From NCBI GenBank assembly GCA_945867815.1, contig CAMBIX010000009.1, positions 1 to 64,000 on the forward strand: DNA of 64,000 nt. Reading direction: 5' to 3'. The position numbers and the translations under genes were made by a program. The stretch's first letter is position 1, and the number at the start of each line of letters is the position of its first letter. Of the stretch, positions 9,710 through 20,387 are shown piece after piece. The DNA is from an uncultured Veillonellaceae bacterium (GTDB taxonomy: Bacteria; Bacillota; Negativicutes; Veillonellales; Veillonellaceae). Under the pieces are notes generated by a model. The model was not told the origin of the DNA. It was given only the letters and a program-made list of their open reading frames with translations, and did no database searches.

Positions 9710-9757
9710 AAGCAGGTAGTTTTCTATTTTGTTAGATAGAGGCTATCTGCTTTTTTG
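9710..9757 (+). terminator. Rho-independent terminator after the APC permease
   Basis: The stem AGCAGGTAG (9711-9719) pairs with CTATCTGCT (9743-9751) and is followed by TTTTTT. Confidence 0.75.
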
Positions 9758-9798
9758 TTTATAGGAGGGTTAGGCAAAAGAGAAACTTAAAAATAAAG

Positions 9799-9827
9799 TT
9801 GCTTTTTTGAGTCGAGACGTGTATAAT
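9799..9827 (+). promoter_or_regulatory. Candidate ilv operon promoter
   Basis: TTGCTT (9799-9804), a 17-bp spacer and TATAAT (9822-9827). Transcription would begin near 9834, about 50 nt before the leader peptide and about 275 nt before ilvD. Confidence 0.65.
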
Positions 9828-9886
9828 ACAAACCATCAAATACAGAAAGACGTTTATCTATTTACAGTGGAAAGGAGAGAACGGCT

Positions 9887-10033
9887 ATGTTATTATTGTT
9901 GGCATTGATTATAATTATTAGCTTAATTAGCTTATACGTCGTGGTCATTACCAACAAACAATATAACAGAACCGCCTTGCCAGTACCGATTGTTTATTAT
10001 AGTCATTGCTATAGTGATAATTGGTTTATATAG
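9887..10033 (+). CDS. ilv operon leader peptide (attenuation)
   Basis: A 48-codon ORF with a good AAAGGAGAG site. Of residues 2-21, sixteen are Leu, Ile or Val (runs of LLLL, IIII and VVV), exactly the end products of the downstream ilvD-ilvB-ilvN-ilvC genes. It sits between a good promoter and a terminator that immediately precedes ilvD. This is the classic arrangement in which ribosome stalling at regulatory codons decides termination. It could instead be a one-helix membrane peptide, but position, composition and the following terminator favour a leader. Confidence 0.8.
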   Translation: MLLLLALIIIISLISLYVVVITNKQYNRTALPVPIVYYSHCYSDNWFI

Positions 10034-10052
10034 AGAGACAGTAGAAAGTGAT

Positions 10053-10086
10053 AAAAAAGACGGTTCGTTACGAACCGTCTTTTTTA
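10053..10086 (+). terminator. ilv attenuator terminator
   Basis: The stem CGGTTCG (10061-10067), loop TTA, CGAACCG (10071-10077) is extended by A6GA/TCT6 flanks and ends in T residues, 25 bp before the ilvD start. GAACCG at 9969-9974, inside the leader peptide, is complementary to the terminator's 5' arm (CGGTTC, 10061-10066) and could form part of an antiterminator. Confidence 0.85.
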
Positions 10087-10110
10087 TTAATTAATTAGGA
10101 GAGTGAGAGT

Positions 10111-11781
10111 ATGTTACGCAGCGATAATATTGAAAAGGGAGTAGCTAGAGCGCCCCATCGGTCTTTGTTAAGAGCCTTAGGCTTTATTGATGAAGAAATG
10201 GGTAAACCGGTCATTGGCATTGCTAATTCCTTTAGTGAAGTGATACCAGGACACATGCATTTGCGGCAGTTAGTGCAATCTGTAAAAGATGGTATTCGCG
10301 AAGCGGGTGGGGTGCCGATGGAATTTAATACCATTGGTGTGTGTGATGGTATTGCAATGAACCACATAGGTATGAAATATTCACTGGTTACACGTAATAT
10401 TGTGGCTGATTCTATTGAAGCGGTGGCTATGGCTACACAGTTTGATGGTCTCGTTTTTATTCCTAATTGTGATAAAGTTGTGCCAGGTATGTTGATTGCT
10501 GCGGCTCGTTTGAATTTACCGTCTGTTTTTATTAGTGGCGGAGCTATGTTAGCTGGTCGTCATAAGGGTAAGAAGATTGGCCTTAGTGATGTGTTTGAAG
10601 CGGTAGGCAAAGTGGAAGCGGGCCTTATGGATCAAGAAGAGCTTAAGCAAGTGGAAAAAGCTGCTTGTCCGACCTGTGGTTCTTGTTCTGGTATGTATAC
10701 AGCTAATACAATGAATTGTTTGACGGAAGCGTTAGGTATGGCTTTACCAGGAAATGGTACTATTCCTGCTGTCTATTCGGAACGAAGCCGCTTAGCTAAG
10801 GCGGCAGGTTATCAGATTCTTGATGTAGTGAAGGCGAATCTTAGACCAAAGGATATTTTGACGAAAGAAGCCTTTGAAAATGCAGTTTCTGTGGATATGG
10901 CTCTAGGCGGTTCAACGAATACAGCCTTGCACTTACCAGCGATTGCTCATGAAGCCGGTGTTAGTCTTACCTTAGACGATTTTAATCGAATTGCGGAAGA
11001 AGTACCGCAGATATCTAAATTATCTCCATCAGGGAAATACTTTATTGAAGACTTACATGAGGCTGGTGGCATAGGGGCTATTCTTAACCGGTTACAGGAA
11101 AAAGGACATTTGCATGAAAATGCCAAAAGTATTACCTTGCATACCCTAGGTCAGTTAGCTTCTCTAGGGCAGGTAAATGATACGGATGTGATTCATCCTT
11201 GGTCAGAACCGGTATATCCGACAGGAGGAATTGCCGTTCTAAAGGGGAATTTGGCACCAGAGGGTTCTGTTGTAAAAGCTGGTGCTGTGGATAAGGCTAT
11301 GTTAGTCCATTCAGGTCCAGCTAAAGTTTTCAATAGTGAAGAAGAAGCAGAAACGGCTATTACGAGTGGTCAAATTGTAGCTGGCGATGTGGTTGTTATT
11401 CGTTATGAAGGGCCTAAGGGTGGTCCAGGTATGCGTGAAATGTTAACACCAACAGCTACGATTACAGGTATGGGACTTGGTGATAAGGTGGCGCTTATTA
11501 CAGATGGTCGTTTCTCAGGGGCTACGCGTGGGGCATCCATTGGGCACGTGTCACCGGAAGCGGCTTCTGGCGGACCGATTGGACTTATTCAAAATGGGGA
11601 TATCATTGATATCGATATACCCAATCGATTGTTGCAAGTTCGTTTGAGCCCAGATGAATTGGAGAAACGACGGCAACAACAAAAGCCATATAAACAGAAA
11701 GTAAGTGGTTATTTACGTAAATATGCTTTGCACGTATCTTCAGCAGCGCAAGGGGCTGTTGAAGTTTTTGATGAAGAATAA
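10111..11781 (+). CDS. ilvD: Dihydroxy-acid dehydratase IlvD
   Basis: A 556-residue enzyme that dehydrates 2,3-dihydroxy-isovalerate and -methylvalerate to the 2-keto acids, the common step of valine and isoleucine synthesis. Fe-S ligand candidates are C120 (in NCDKVVPGM) and the CPTCGSC segment at 186-192. The segment [17 protein letters not shown] near residue 37 has no Cys, as in oxygen-labile [4Fe-4S] types, which suits an anaerobe. The ATG follows AGGAGAG. It is the first gene of the attenuated ilv operon. Confidence 0.97.
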   Translation: MLRSDNIEKGVARAPHRSLLRALGFIDEEMGKPVIGIANSFSEVIPGHMHLRQLVQSVKDGIREAGGVPMEFNTIGVCDGIAMNHIGMKYSLVTRNIVADSIEAVAMATQFDGLVFIPNCDKVVPGMLIAAARLNLPSVFISGGAMLAGRHKGKKIGLSDVFEAVGKVEAGLMDQEELKQVEKAACPTCGSCSGMYTANTMNCLTEALGMALPGNGTIPAVYSERSRLAKAAGYQILDVVKANLRPKDILTKEAFENAVSVDMALGGSTNTALHLPAIAHEAGVSLTLDDFNRIAEEVPQISKLSPSGKYFIEDLHEAGGIGAILNRLQEKGHLHENAKSITLHTLGQLASLGQVNDTDVIHPWSEPVYPTGGIAVLKGNLAPEGSVVKAGAVDKAMLVHSGPAKVFNSEEEAETAITSGQIVAGDVVVIRYEGPKGGPGMREMLTPTATITGMGLGDKVALITDGRFSGATRGASIGHVSPEAASGGPIGLIQNGDIIDIDIPNRLLQVRLSPDELEKRRQQQKPYKQKVSGYLRKYALHVSSAAQGAVEVFDEE

Positions 11782-11830
11782 ATCAATGTAGAGTTATAAA
11801 GCAGGGAATTTGGAGAAAGGAGAGACTGTG

Positions 11831-13552
11831 ATGAGTGAGGCCATGATTAATGGAGCCCGTATTGTATTAGAGACTTTACATCGCATCGGGATACGGGATG
11901 TTTTTGGTTATCCTGGTGGCGCTGTTATTCCTATATATAATCAATTATATGATTATGACCAATTAAATCATTATTTTGCGCGGCATGAACAGGGGGCAGC
12001 TCATGAGGCAGATGGTTACGCTCGTTCGTCGGGTACCTGTGGCGTTTGTTTAGCTACCTCAGGCCCTGGGGCGACAAACCTAGTGACAGGCATTATGACG
12101 GCTCATATGGACTCCATTCCTTTACTGGCCATTACGGGACAGGTAGGACTAGCAGGGATTGGTAAGGATTCTTTTCAAGAAGCTGATATTACAGGGATAA
12201 CATTGCCTATTACTAAGAATAACTATTTAGTAAAAGATGTACGAGATTTACCTCGTATTATTAGGGAGGCTCATTATATCGCCACAACAGGCCGACCAGG
12301 CCCCGTACTTATTGATATACCTAATGATATCCAACGTCGTGAAATGACTATAACCGAGTATGACCAATTGATGGAAGAGCCCTTTCACCTAGAAGGGTAT
12401 GAGCCAAATTATAAGGGGCATCCTAAGCAGATAAAAAAGGCGGTACAGGCTATTAAAGCAGCTAAGCGACCATTAATTATTGCGGGTGCTGGCGTGTTAA
12501 AAGGAAGGGCATGTAAAGAGTTACGCGTATTTGCAGAGAACCAGCAAATTCCAGTGGCTAATACGCTCTTAGGACTAGGTACTTTTCCAACGACAAGTCC
12601 TATTTCCTTAGGCATGTTAGGCATGCATGGCACGGTGTATGCTAATTTTGCTACCGATAAGGCGGACTTAGTTATTGCTTGTGGGACTCGATTTGATGAT
12701 CGCATTGCCGGTGTACCTAATGAATTTTGTAAGCATGCTAAAATCATTCATATTGATATTGATCCTGCTGAAATTGGCAAAAATAAGGAAATAGAAATTC
12801 CGATTGTAGGCGATATTAAAAATGTACTGTCGCACTTTAATGAAAAGTTGCAACCTCAACGTCATGATGATTGGTTAGAACAGATTCGTCAGTGGAAGGA
12901 AGCGTATCCGATCCAGTATGAACCAACGAGTGATAGTACATTAAAACCACAGAAGGTATTGCAGGAAATTAATACCATAGTCAAGGGACAGGCTATTATC
13001 GTTACAGACGTAGGTCAGCATCAAATGTGGGCAGCCCAGTATTTTGATTATACAGAGCCCAATACGTTAGTCACATCTGGTGGCGCCGGGACTATGGGGT
13101 TTGGCCTTCCTGCTGCTATTGGTGCGCAAGTGGGGGCTCCTAATAAGAAGGTTATTCTTATTGTTGGTGATGGGGGCTTCCAAATGACAGCGGAAGAATT
13201 GATGATGCTAAAACAGTATCACTTGCCAGTTAAGGTTGTTATTTTGGACAATGCTTACTTAGGTATGGTTAGACAGTGGCAGGAATTATTTAACAATCAT
13301 CGTTATTCATCAGTTGGTTTAGAAGTTAATCCGGATTTTGTTAAGTTAGCCGAGGCTTATGGAGTGACAGGTTGTCGTCTTACAACAAAGGAAGAATTGA
13401 GAAGTCAATTGCGGGATCTAATACTTTCTGATGAACCAGTGGTTATTGATTGCCAGGTAACAAGGGAAGAAAATGTATTGCCAATGATTCCAGCTGGCAA
13501 GTCTGTAGCCGATATGATTGGTCTAAGGGGGGTGCTGGCAGATGGCGAGTAA
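11831..13552 (+). CDS. ilvB: Acetolactate synthase large subunit
   Basis: A 573-residue thiamine-diphosphate enzyme that makes acetolactate or acetohydroxybutyrate from pyruvate. The N-terminal PYR domain contains the catalytic glutamate region (HEQGAAHEADGYAR), and the C-terminal TPP motif is GDGGFQMTAEEL...N around residues 440-470. A TTG at 11810 could extend it, but the ATG at 11831 lies about 8 bp after AAAGGAGA and is preferred. It overlaps ilvN by 11 bp, indicating translational coupling. Confidence 0.95.
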   Translation: MSEAMINGARIVLETLHRIGIRDVFGYPGGAVIPIYNQLYDYDQLNHYFARHEQGAAHEADGYARSSGTCGVCLATSGPGATNLVTGIMTAHMDSIPLLAITGQVGLAGIGKDSFQEADITGITLPITKNNYLVKDVRDLPRIIREAHYIATTGRPGPVLIDIPNDIQRREMTITEYDQLMEEPFHLEGYEPNYKGHPKQIKKAVQAIKAAKRPLIIAGAGVLKGRACKELRVFAENQQIPVANTLLGLGTFPTTSPISLGMLGMHGTVYANFATDKADLVIACGTRFDDRIAGVPNEFCKHAKIIHIDIDPAEIGKNKEIEIPIVGDIKNVLSHFNEKLQPQRHDDWLEQIRQWKEAYPIQYEPTSDSTLKPQKVLQEINTIVKGQAIIVTDVGQHQMWAAQYFDYTEPNTLVTSGGAGTMGFGLPAAIGAQVGAPNKKVILIVGDGGFQMTAEELMMLKQYHLPVKVVILDNAYLGMVRQWQELFNNHRYSSVGLEVNPDFVKLAEAYGVTGCRLTTKEELRSQLRDLILSDEPVVIDCQVTREENVLPMIPAGKSVADMIGLRGVLADGE

Positions 13553-14033
13553 AGAACATGAAATCTTAGTCATTGCTAAAAATACACCTGGTATTGGGGC
13601 GCGTGTTTTATCATTGTTTAATCGACGAGGGTTTTCTGTTATTAAAATGACCTCTGGGAAAACGGTACAGCCTGGTTATGCGCGTTTAACCTTGACGGTT
13701 GATGCGGATGACCAAACTTTAGATCAAATTCAGAAGCAAATTTATAAGCTCATTGATGTGGTGAAAGTAAAGGTCTTTCCAGAACAAGATGTGGTACGGC
13801 GGGAACTTATGCTGATTAAGGTGAAGGCTGATGCACAGACGCGGTCACAGATTGCGCAGATTACAGATATTTATCGGGGAAATATTTTAGATGTAGGATC
13901 AGAATCGCTCATTATTGAGCTGACAGGTGATACAGAAAAACTACAAGGCTTTATCAAAATTATGCGTGATTATGGTATTTTAGAAATTGCTAAAACCGGT
14001 ATTACGGCTATGAGTCGTGGTGAACGCATGTAA
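13542..14033 (+). CDS. ilvN: Acetolactate synthase small (regulatory) subunit
   Basis: A 163-residue subunit with an N-terminal ACT domain (about residues 5-78), which in the family binds valine for feedback inhibition, followed by the conserved C-terminal domain. The start lies within the end of ilvB (11-bp overlap), as is usual for coupled large/small subunits. Confidence 0.95.
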   Translation: MASKEHEILVIAKNTPGIGARVLSLFNRRGFSVIKMTSGKTVQPGYARLTLTVDADDQTLDQIQKQIYKLIDVVKVKVFPEQDVVRRELMLIKVKADAQTRSQIAQITDIYRGNILDVGSESLIIELTGDTEKLQGFIKIMRDYGILEIAKTGITAMSRGERM

Positions 14034-14080
14034 AGAGAAAAAGAGAGTAGAGACAATTTATATAAGAAAGAGGGATGCAC

Positions 14081-14893
14081 ATGAGTGAATGGGTAGAAGA
14101 ACCGATACAAGGAGAAATTCTCTATTATGACAAGGTAACTTTTGTGCGGGGTGGTCGGCAAATTTTACGTGGTGTTAATTGGCAAATTAAGAATGGCCAA
14201 CGATGGGCCCTCCTAGGACGCAATGGGGCAGGTAAATCCACCTTATTAAGTATGATTCCTGCCTATACGTTTCCTACACGAGGCACTATGAGAGTTCTAG
14301 GGTATACATTTGGTAAGTATGCTTGGAAAAACATTAAGGAACGGGTTGGTTTTGTTAGCTCTTCTTTGGCGGCTTTTGCTGGTACTCTTGCTAGTGAGCC
14401 TTTGTGGAAGGTTGTGTTGTCAGGCGAGGGAAATACCATTGGTATCTATCAAGAAATGACAGAAGAGGCTAAGGCCAAGGCCTTAGCTATAGTTCATGCC
14501 TTTCACCTTGATTATGTGGCAGAGGCTGAATTTGGTAGGCTATCTACAGGAGAGCAACGGCGAACTTTGTTAGCCCGGGCCTTTATGGCGGAACCAGATT
14601 TACTTATCTTTGATGAACCTTGTAATGGCCTTGATGTACCGGCAAGAGAAGAATTTTTACGGACTGTTGAGGAACAATCAGAGCAAGGAGACTTACCGCC
14701 TTTTGTTTATGTAACACATACTATTGAAGAAATTGTACCAGCGGTTACCCATGTGGCCATGTTAAAAGATGGTCAGATTATGGCTGCTGGTCCTAAGAAA
14801 GACTTATTAACTGACAAATATTTAACAGATTTATATGATTGGCCCGTGCATGTATTATGGGAAAATAATCGACCTTGGTTAATCGTAAAATGA
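14081..14893 (+). CDS. Stand-alone ABC transporter ATP-binding protein
   Basis: A 270-residue ATPase with Walker A GRNGAGKST (about residue 45), signature LSTGEQRR and Walker B LLIFDEPCNGLD. It resembles the ModF/YlmA-like group of single ATPases. The ATG at 14081 is chosen over 14075 because GAGGG at 14070-14074 abuts the latter. It lies between ilvN and ilvC in the same direction with short gaps, so it is likely co-transcribed. No permease or binding protein is nearby, so its partner and substrate are unknown. Confidence 0.85.
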   Translation: MSEWVEEPIQGEILYYDKVTFVRGGRQILRGVNWQIKNGQRWALLGRNGAGKSTLLSMIPAYTFPTRGTMRVLGYTFGKYAWKNIKERVGFVSSSLAAFAGTLASEPLWKVVLSGEGNTIGIYQEMTEEAKAKALAIVHAFHLDYVAEAEFGRLSTGEQRRTLLARAFMAEPDLLIFDEPCNGLDVPAREEFLRTVEEQSEQGDLPPFVYVTHTIEEIVPAVTHVAMLKDGQIMAAGPKKDLLTDKYLTDLYDWPVHVLWENNRPWLIVK

Positions 14894-14955
14894 TGTTGAA
14901 TTTTGTATATATTTTTTTACTAATGTGTATCTTATAAAAGGTGCAGAGAGATTAG

Positions 14956-15981
<1,026 letters not shown>

Positions 15982-15993
15982 GTATAATGTTGG

Positions 15994-16340
15994 CAAAAAG
16001 CCTATAGATAGTCCTTATATCGTTAGAAGCCTCTATATCTTCTCTCGGGGGCTGGTTACCTTCGGTAAAGGCTCCCTGTGAGAAATATAGAGGCTTTGTA
16101 ATGTCTTTGTAGGAGTAGTTAGTATAGGCTTTTTGCTATTTATCCTTATATGGGGAGAGAAAATTAGTGTGATTTGGGAGCTAGAGTGGTAGTGTGTTTT
16201 ATGATAAATAGTTGGTCACCTTCGGCGAAGGCTCTCTACGAGAAGAATAGATGCTTCTTGATTTTGTGCTAGAAGTGAAGGTCTTATGTTTTTTTATGTG
16301 CATCTATTCAGGGCTTTTTAACATTTATCCTTATATGGGG
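15994..16340. repeat. Two ~185-nt tandem hairpin units (type 2 core)
   Basis: Copy 1 has an outer stem AAAAAGCCTATA (15995-16006) with its complement at 16123-16134, and an inner stem AAGCCTCTATAT/ATATAGAGGCTT around GGTTACCTTCGGTAAAGGC. Copy 2 carries GGTCACCTTCGGCGAAGGC and a separate stem 16245-16254 with 16300-16309. Both end with an identical ATTTATCCTTATATGGGG (16138-16155 and 16323-16340), 185 bp apart. The first copy probably also terminates ilvC transcripts. Confidence 0.75.
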
Positions 16341-16725
16341 GAGAGAAAGAGTAGGGTGATTTAAGACTTGCGAGTGTCTTTTGCGTAAATACATTTTTCT
16401 TTATGCTGGAATATAGAAACATTGTTGTGTATACATTATAAAAAGTAGTGTTTTGCGCAAACAATAGTGATACAATGAAGACATAAAGTGGTTTTGTTTA
16501 TTGAGAGCCTATATAAGTTAATATGTTATTGTATAGCAAGGATAGACAAATGCAGCTATTGGTGAGGTTATGGTTGTTCATTTGTGCAGGCGTCTGTGAG
16601 AAAAGGGCAATCGGGGTATGGCTATTTTTGCTTTTGATTAGATAAGGTGTTTTCTTAGCATAGTTCAATGGTATGTATGGTTTGTTAATTTAAATAGTTG
16701 TTATTTTTGAAAGAAGTGGGAATGT
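16341..16725. other. Gene-free stretch upstream of ilvA
   Basis: AT-rich sequence without a supported ORF. It presumably holds the ilvA promoter, but no candidate with good -35/-10 spacing stands out. No T-box motif is visible. Confidence 0.4.
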
Positions 16726-17949
16726 ATGCGTAAGTTGTATAATTTTATGGAAGCACGGGAGCGGTTGAGTACGGTAGCGAGGAAGACGGAATTGATTCCG
16801 AGTAGTGTGTTTTCTGAACGGTGCGATAATGAAGTATATATAAAAGCCGAAAATTTACAGCATACAGGTTCCTTTAAGGTGCGTGGCGCTTATAATAAGA
16901 TGGCTAAGCTGACAGAAGAGGAAAAGAAGCGCGGCGTTATTACATCATCAGCTGGTAATCATGCGCAGGGGGTTGCTTTGGCAGCGCAACGGTTGGGTAT
17001 TAAGGCAGTTATTGTTATGCCTAAGCACACACCTGTTATTAAGGTAGAAGCGACGAAAAAGTTTGGTGCAGAAATTGTACTCGCTGGTGAAATCTATGAT
17101 GAAGCTTATGCTAAGGCAGTAGAGTTGCAAAAGGAACATGGTTATACCTTTGTGCATCCTTTTGATGATGAAGATGTTATTGAAGGGCAGGGGACGATTG
17201 CCCTAGATATTATGGAAGATTTGCCAGATGTAGATATTATGTTGGTGCCAATTGGTGGCGGCGGTCTTGTATCAGGTATAGCAGCGGCTGCTAAGCAGAA
17301 GAATCCTATGGTTAAGATTATTGGTGTCGAACCGGAAGGGGCCGCTTGTATGAAAGCCGCTTTAGCGCATGGCGGACCTATTCCGTTGGATGTAGTAAAT
17401 ACGATTGCTGATGGTACAGCAGTACGTACGGCTGGTAAGATTACTTATGAATATGTAAAACAATTTGTTGATGAAATTATCACCGTTTCTGACTATGAAT
17501 TGATGGAAGCTTTTCTTTTACTTGTTGAAAAGCATAAGTTGGTTGGTGAAAATGCAGGGATTTTATCGTTAGCTGGCTTACAGAAATTAAAAGAACATGG
17601 TAAAAAGGTCGTTTCTGTACTGAGTGGCGGTAACATTGATGTGTTGACTATAGCGGCTATGATTAATAAGGGGTTAGTTGTTCGTGATCGTATTTGTACC
17701 TTTGCTATTAATTTGCCAGATAAACCGGGACAGTTGATGAAGGTGGCCCGCATTTTAGGTGAACAGAATGCCAATGTCATTAAATTAGATCATAACCAAT
17801 TTAAAAATTTAAATCGTTTCTCTGAAGTGGAATTGTTTGTTACGATAGAAACAAATGGTAAAGAACATGTACAACGCGTTATTGATGCACTTCATAAAGA
17901 AGGTTTACAAGTGCAACGGGTGAACACACCAGAAGATGCGATTGGATAA
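16726..17949 (+). CDS. ilvA: Threonine dehydratase (IlvA, ACT-domain form)
   Basis: A 407-residue PLP enzyme that deaminates threonine to 2-oxobutyrate, the isoleucine precursor. The PLP lysine is K51 in GSFKVRGAY and the phosphate-binding glycine loop is PIGGGGLVSG near residue 175. A C-terminal ACT domain (about 325-400) is present, as in the ~400-residue class. The ATG follows a GAAAGAAGTGGG site. It lies just beyond the ilv cluster but has its own upstream region and terminator, so it is probably a separate unit. Confidence 0.93.
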   Translation: MRKLYNFMEARERLSTVARKTELIPSSVFSERCDNEVYIKAENLQHTGSFKVRGAYNKMAKLTEEEKKRGVITSSAGNHAQGVALAAQRLGIKAVIVMPKHTPVIKVEATKKFGAEIVLAGEIYDEAYAKAVELQKEHGYTFVHPFDDEDVIEGQGTIALDIMEDLPDVDIMLVPIGGGGLVSGIAAAAKQKNPMVKIIGVEPEGAACMKAALAHGGPIPLDVVNTIADGTAVRTAGKITYEYVKQFVDEIITVSDYELMEAFLLLVEKHKLVGENAGILSLAGLQKLKEHGKKVVSVLSGGNIDVLTIAAMINKGLVVRDRICTFAINLPDKPGQLMKVARILGEQNANVIKLDHNQFKNLNRFSEVELFVTIETNGKEHVQRVIDALHKEGLQVQRVNTPEDAIG

Positions 17950-17979
17950 AATATAAATGCATTTATAGTAGTTTAGATT

Positions 17980-18037
17980 GACGCTTACAACTTTGTATTC
18001 CTAGGATAAAGAACACAGGGTGTAAGCGTTTTATTTT
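17980..18037 (+). terminator. Rho-independent terminator after ilvA
   Basis: The stem ACGCTTAC (17981-17988) pairs with GTAAGCGT (18022-18029) and is followed by TTTATTTTT. Confidence 0.75.
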
Positions 18038-18167
18038 TATGAAAATCGATAGTGCATAAAAAAACAAATAAACTTATAAAAGCAGACAGATTTTTATTGT
18101 TTAATTAATTAAAAGGTACTATAATCAACTTGTTATTATCGGTATAGATATGAAGAGGTTGAATCCT

Positions 18168-19718
18168 ATGGACGAAGAGAAGTACATCGAAGAAGAAGAG
18201 GTAGAAGAAAAAGAAGCGAAGGGGACGCTCGCCAAAAAGATTACATTAATGGGTTTGATTTTGATGATTTTTTCTTCCATTTTTGGATGGAATAATTCAT
18301 TAACGGCCTTTTATCAAATGGGGTATTCAAGTATTCTTTGGTACTTGTTTGCAGCGGTATTCTTTTTTATTCCAGCAGCCTTAATGTTTGCTGAATATGG
18401 GGCTTCTTTCAAGGCGGCTAAGGGCGGTATATTTTCTTGGCTGCGTGGATCAATTGGTGAGAAATTAGCCTTTATTGGTACGTTTATTTGGCTATCCGCT
18501 TGGGTTGTGTGGCTAGTCTCCTCAAGTCAGTATTTTTTGGTAGCTTTATCGACTATGCTATTTGGGCATGATACAACAGCAGCTTGGCATTTGTTTGGTT
18601 TGTCATCAGATATGACCTTGGCTATCTTGGAAGTGGCTTTCTTAACTTTAGTTACTTTCATCTCTGTACACGGGGTAGATCGGATTGTTAAGGTAACATC
18701 GGTAGCGGGCTTTTTTACCTTGGGAATTCCTGTAGCCTTCACAATTGTGTCTTTAGTTATCTTGTTTATGCACCATGGCGTATTAGCAGAACCCTTTACG
18801 GTGACCAATCTAGTTATTTCGCCAAATCCTAATTTTATGACATCGATAGCTGTTGTTTCCTTTATCGTGTATGCCTTGTTTGCCTATGGTGGTATGGAAA
18901 CAATGTCGGGGGTTATTGATAATGTAGATAATCCATCGAAGACCTTCCCGCGTGGCGTTTTGATGGGCGCTGGCATTATGATGGTCTTGTATGTGTTAGT
19001 TATTTTTATTTGCGGGATTTCTACGAATTGGGCGGCTGTTCTTGGCAATGATAATGTTAATCTAGCCAATGTAGAATATGTTGTTATTAATAATCTGGGC
19101 CTAGAGATAGGTAAAGGCTTAGGCCTTAGTCTAGCTGCATCAGAGCTATTGGGGCGGATATTCTCCCATATTACTGCTTTTTGTGATGTGTTTGGCGGTA
19201 TTGGCGCGGCGTTTGTTATGAGTTATTCCCCTATAAAATCTTTTGTTGGAGGGTGTGACTCTCGTGTCTTGCCTAAAAAATTAACGGCTTTAAATAAGCA
19301 TGGCATGCCTGCTTTTGCTATGTGGTGTCAGGTTATTTTTGTATCTGTGATTATTTTGTTTATTGCTAGTGGTGGCGCAGCAGCTGATGAATTCTACACG
19401 ATTTTAATGGATATGATGAATGTTGGCTCATCAACACCGTACTTGTTCTTAATAGGGGCTTTCCCATTCTTTAAGATGAAAAAGGATTTAGATCGGCCTT
19501 TCGTTTTTTATAAAAATATGACGGTTACTTGGCTCGTATCAGGAATCGTTTGGTTGGTTGTAGCTGTAGGAATTATCTTTACGATTATTGAACCAATTTG
19601 GACAGGGGATTATATGACGTCCTTCTGGACGGCGTTTGGTCCTGTATTCTTTGGACTTGTGGCGTGGGGCTTCTATACGTGGAAGGAACATACACATGTG
19701 CTAGATGAAGAGAAATAA
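18168..19718 (+). CDS. APC-family transporter, YjeM-like
   Basis: A 516-residue permease of the glutamate/GABA-antiporter branch of the APC superfamily. It has an acidic N-terminal tail, then about 12 segments beginning ITLMGLILMIFSSIFGWNN, and resembles E. coli YjeM. The ATG at 18168 is preferred over 18150 because a GAAGAGG site lies at the right distance only for the later start. Substrate unknown. Two strong hairpins follow. Confidence 0.8.
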   Translation: MDEEKYIEEEEVEEKEAKGTLAKKITLMGLILMIFSSIFGWNNSLTAFYQMGYSSILWYLFAAVFFFIPAALMFAEYGASFKAAKGGIFSWLRGSIGEKLAFIGTFIWLSAWVVWLVSSSQYFLVALSTMLFGHDTTAAWHLFGLSSDMTLAILEVAFLTLVTFISVHGVDRIVKVTSVAGFFTLGIPVAFTIVSLVILFMHHGVLAEPFTVTNLVISPNPNFMTSIAVVSFIVYALFAYGGMETMSGVIDNVDNPSKTFPRGVLMGAGIMMVLYVLVIFICGISTNWAAVLGNDNVNLANVEYVVINNLGLEIGKGLGLSLAASELLGRIFSHITAFCDVFGGIGAAFVMSYSPIKSFVGGCDSRVLPKKLTALNKHGMPAFAMWCQVIFVSVIILFIASGGAAADEFYTILMDMMNVGSSTPYLFLIGAFPFFKMKKDLDRPFVFYKNMTVTWLVSGIVWLVVAVGIIFTIIEPIWTGDYMTSFWTAFGPVFFGLVAWGFYTWKEHTHVLDEEK

Positions 19719-19742
19719 ACATAAACGCATATACATGTTAAG

Positions 19743-19815
19743 AATAAGCTTTTGTTTCCCTTGCGAGCAGCTGATGCTAACGCAAGGCTCTTTAACGGGA
19801 AACAAAAGCTTATTT
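19743..19815 (+). terminator. Nested hairpin terminator after the YjeM-like gene
   Basis: The outer 18-bp stem (19743-19760 with 19798-19815) contains an inner stem CCTTGCG/CGCAAGG (19759-19765 with 19781-19787). A T-rich tail follows. The size and two-level architecture match the other intergenic hairpins. Confidence 0.8.
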
Positions 19816-19840
19816 TAATTATTATGAGCTAAATAGGGGG

Positions 19841-19912
19841 AGCATCTATTATTCCCTTGGGAGCGGGTCACCTTCGGCGAAGGATTCCTACGAGAAAATA
19901 GATGCTTTTTTA
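19841..19912. repeat. Intergenic hairpin repeat (type 2 core)
   Basis: Perfect outer arms AGCATCTATT (19841-19850) and AATAGATGCT (19897-19906) enclose GGTCACCTTCGGCGAAGG, the same core as at 16213-16231. A run of Ts follows the right arm, so it can act as a terminator. Confidence 0.75.
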
Positions 19913-20023
19913 TTATGCGCTTTAAAGAACAGTGAATGTTTTCTAGAATGTGTGAATATGCTCATATATAGTTAGATAAGTGATGTGGGGCGTGCTTTCA
20001 CGTATAAGGAGGAAAATAAAAAT

Positions 20024-20077
20024 ATGCTTAAAGGCTTACCTGGGATTTCGCTTTTTATGTATAATGATTGTATATAG
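20024..20077 (+). CDS. Possible 17-codon small ORF
   Basis: ATG at 20024 follows a very good AAGGAGG; the stop is at 20075-20077. The same stretch contains TTACCT-18-TATAAT (20036-20065), which could be the promoter of the next gene. The ORF may therefore be chance, or a leader peptide. No similarity recognised. Confidence 0.25.
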   Translation: MLKGLPGISLFMYNDCI

Positions 20078-20120
20078 ACAGTAATTGCTTGGTTTGTTTG
20101 ATGAATAGTATAGGTGGTTT

Positions 20121-20378
20121 ATGACACAGGAAATAGTTATTGGTGGTTTATATCGGCACTTTAAGGGCATGTTTTATTATGTAGTCGATGTAGCGACGCA
20201 TTCGGAGACGGGTGAGTCTTATGTGGTGTATCGGCAGTTATACGGAGAACGGAAGACTTATATACGACCGTATGACATGTTTGCTAGTGAAGTGGATCAT
20301 AGGAAGTATCCGCAAGTAAAGCAGGTATATCGGTTCCAGTTAATGGATGGAAAAGAAGAAGGGGCACCCTTATACTAG
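20121..20378 (+). CDS. DUF1653 domain protein
   Basis: An 85-residue protein that is essentially one DUF1653 domain (visible pattern GLYRHFKG-YYVV-A-HSETGE-YVVYRQLYG...RP-DMF). Function unknown. It ends 9 bp before the HAD gene and is likely co-transcribed with it. Confidence 0.8.
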   Translation: MTQEIVIGGLYRHFKGMFYYVVDVATHSETGESYVVYRQLYGERKTYIRPYDMFASEVDHRKYPQVKQVYRFQLMDGKEEGAPLY

Positions 20379-20387
20379 GAGGTTAGC

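Noticed and set aside
16341-16725. T-box riboswitch before ilvA
   Set aside because: No GGTGG-ACCGCG-type T-box sequence or specifier stem could be found.
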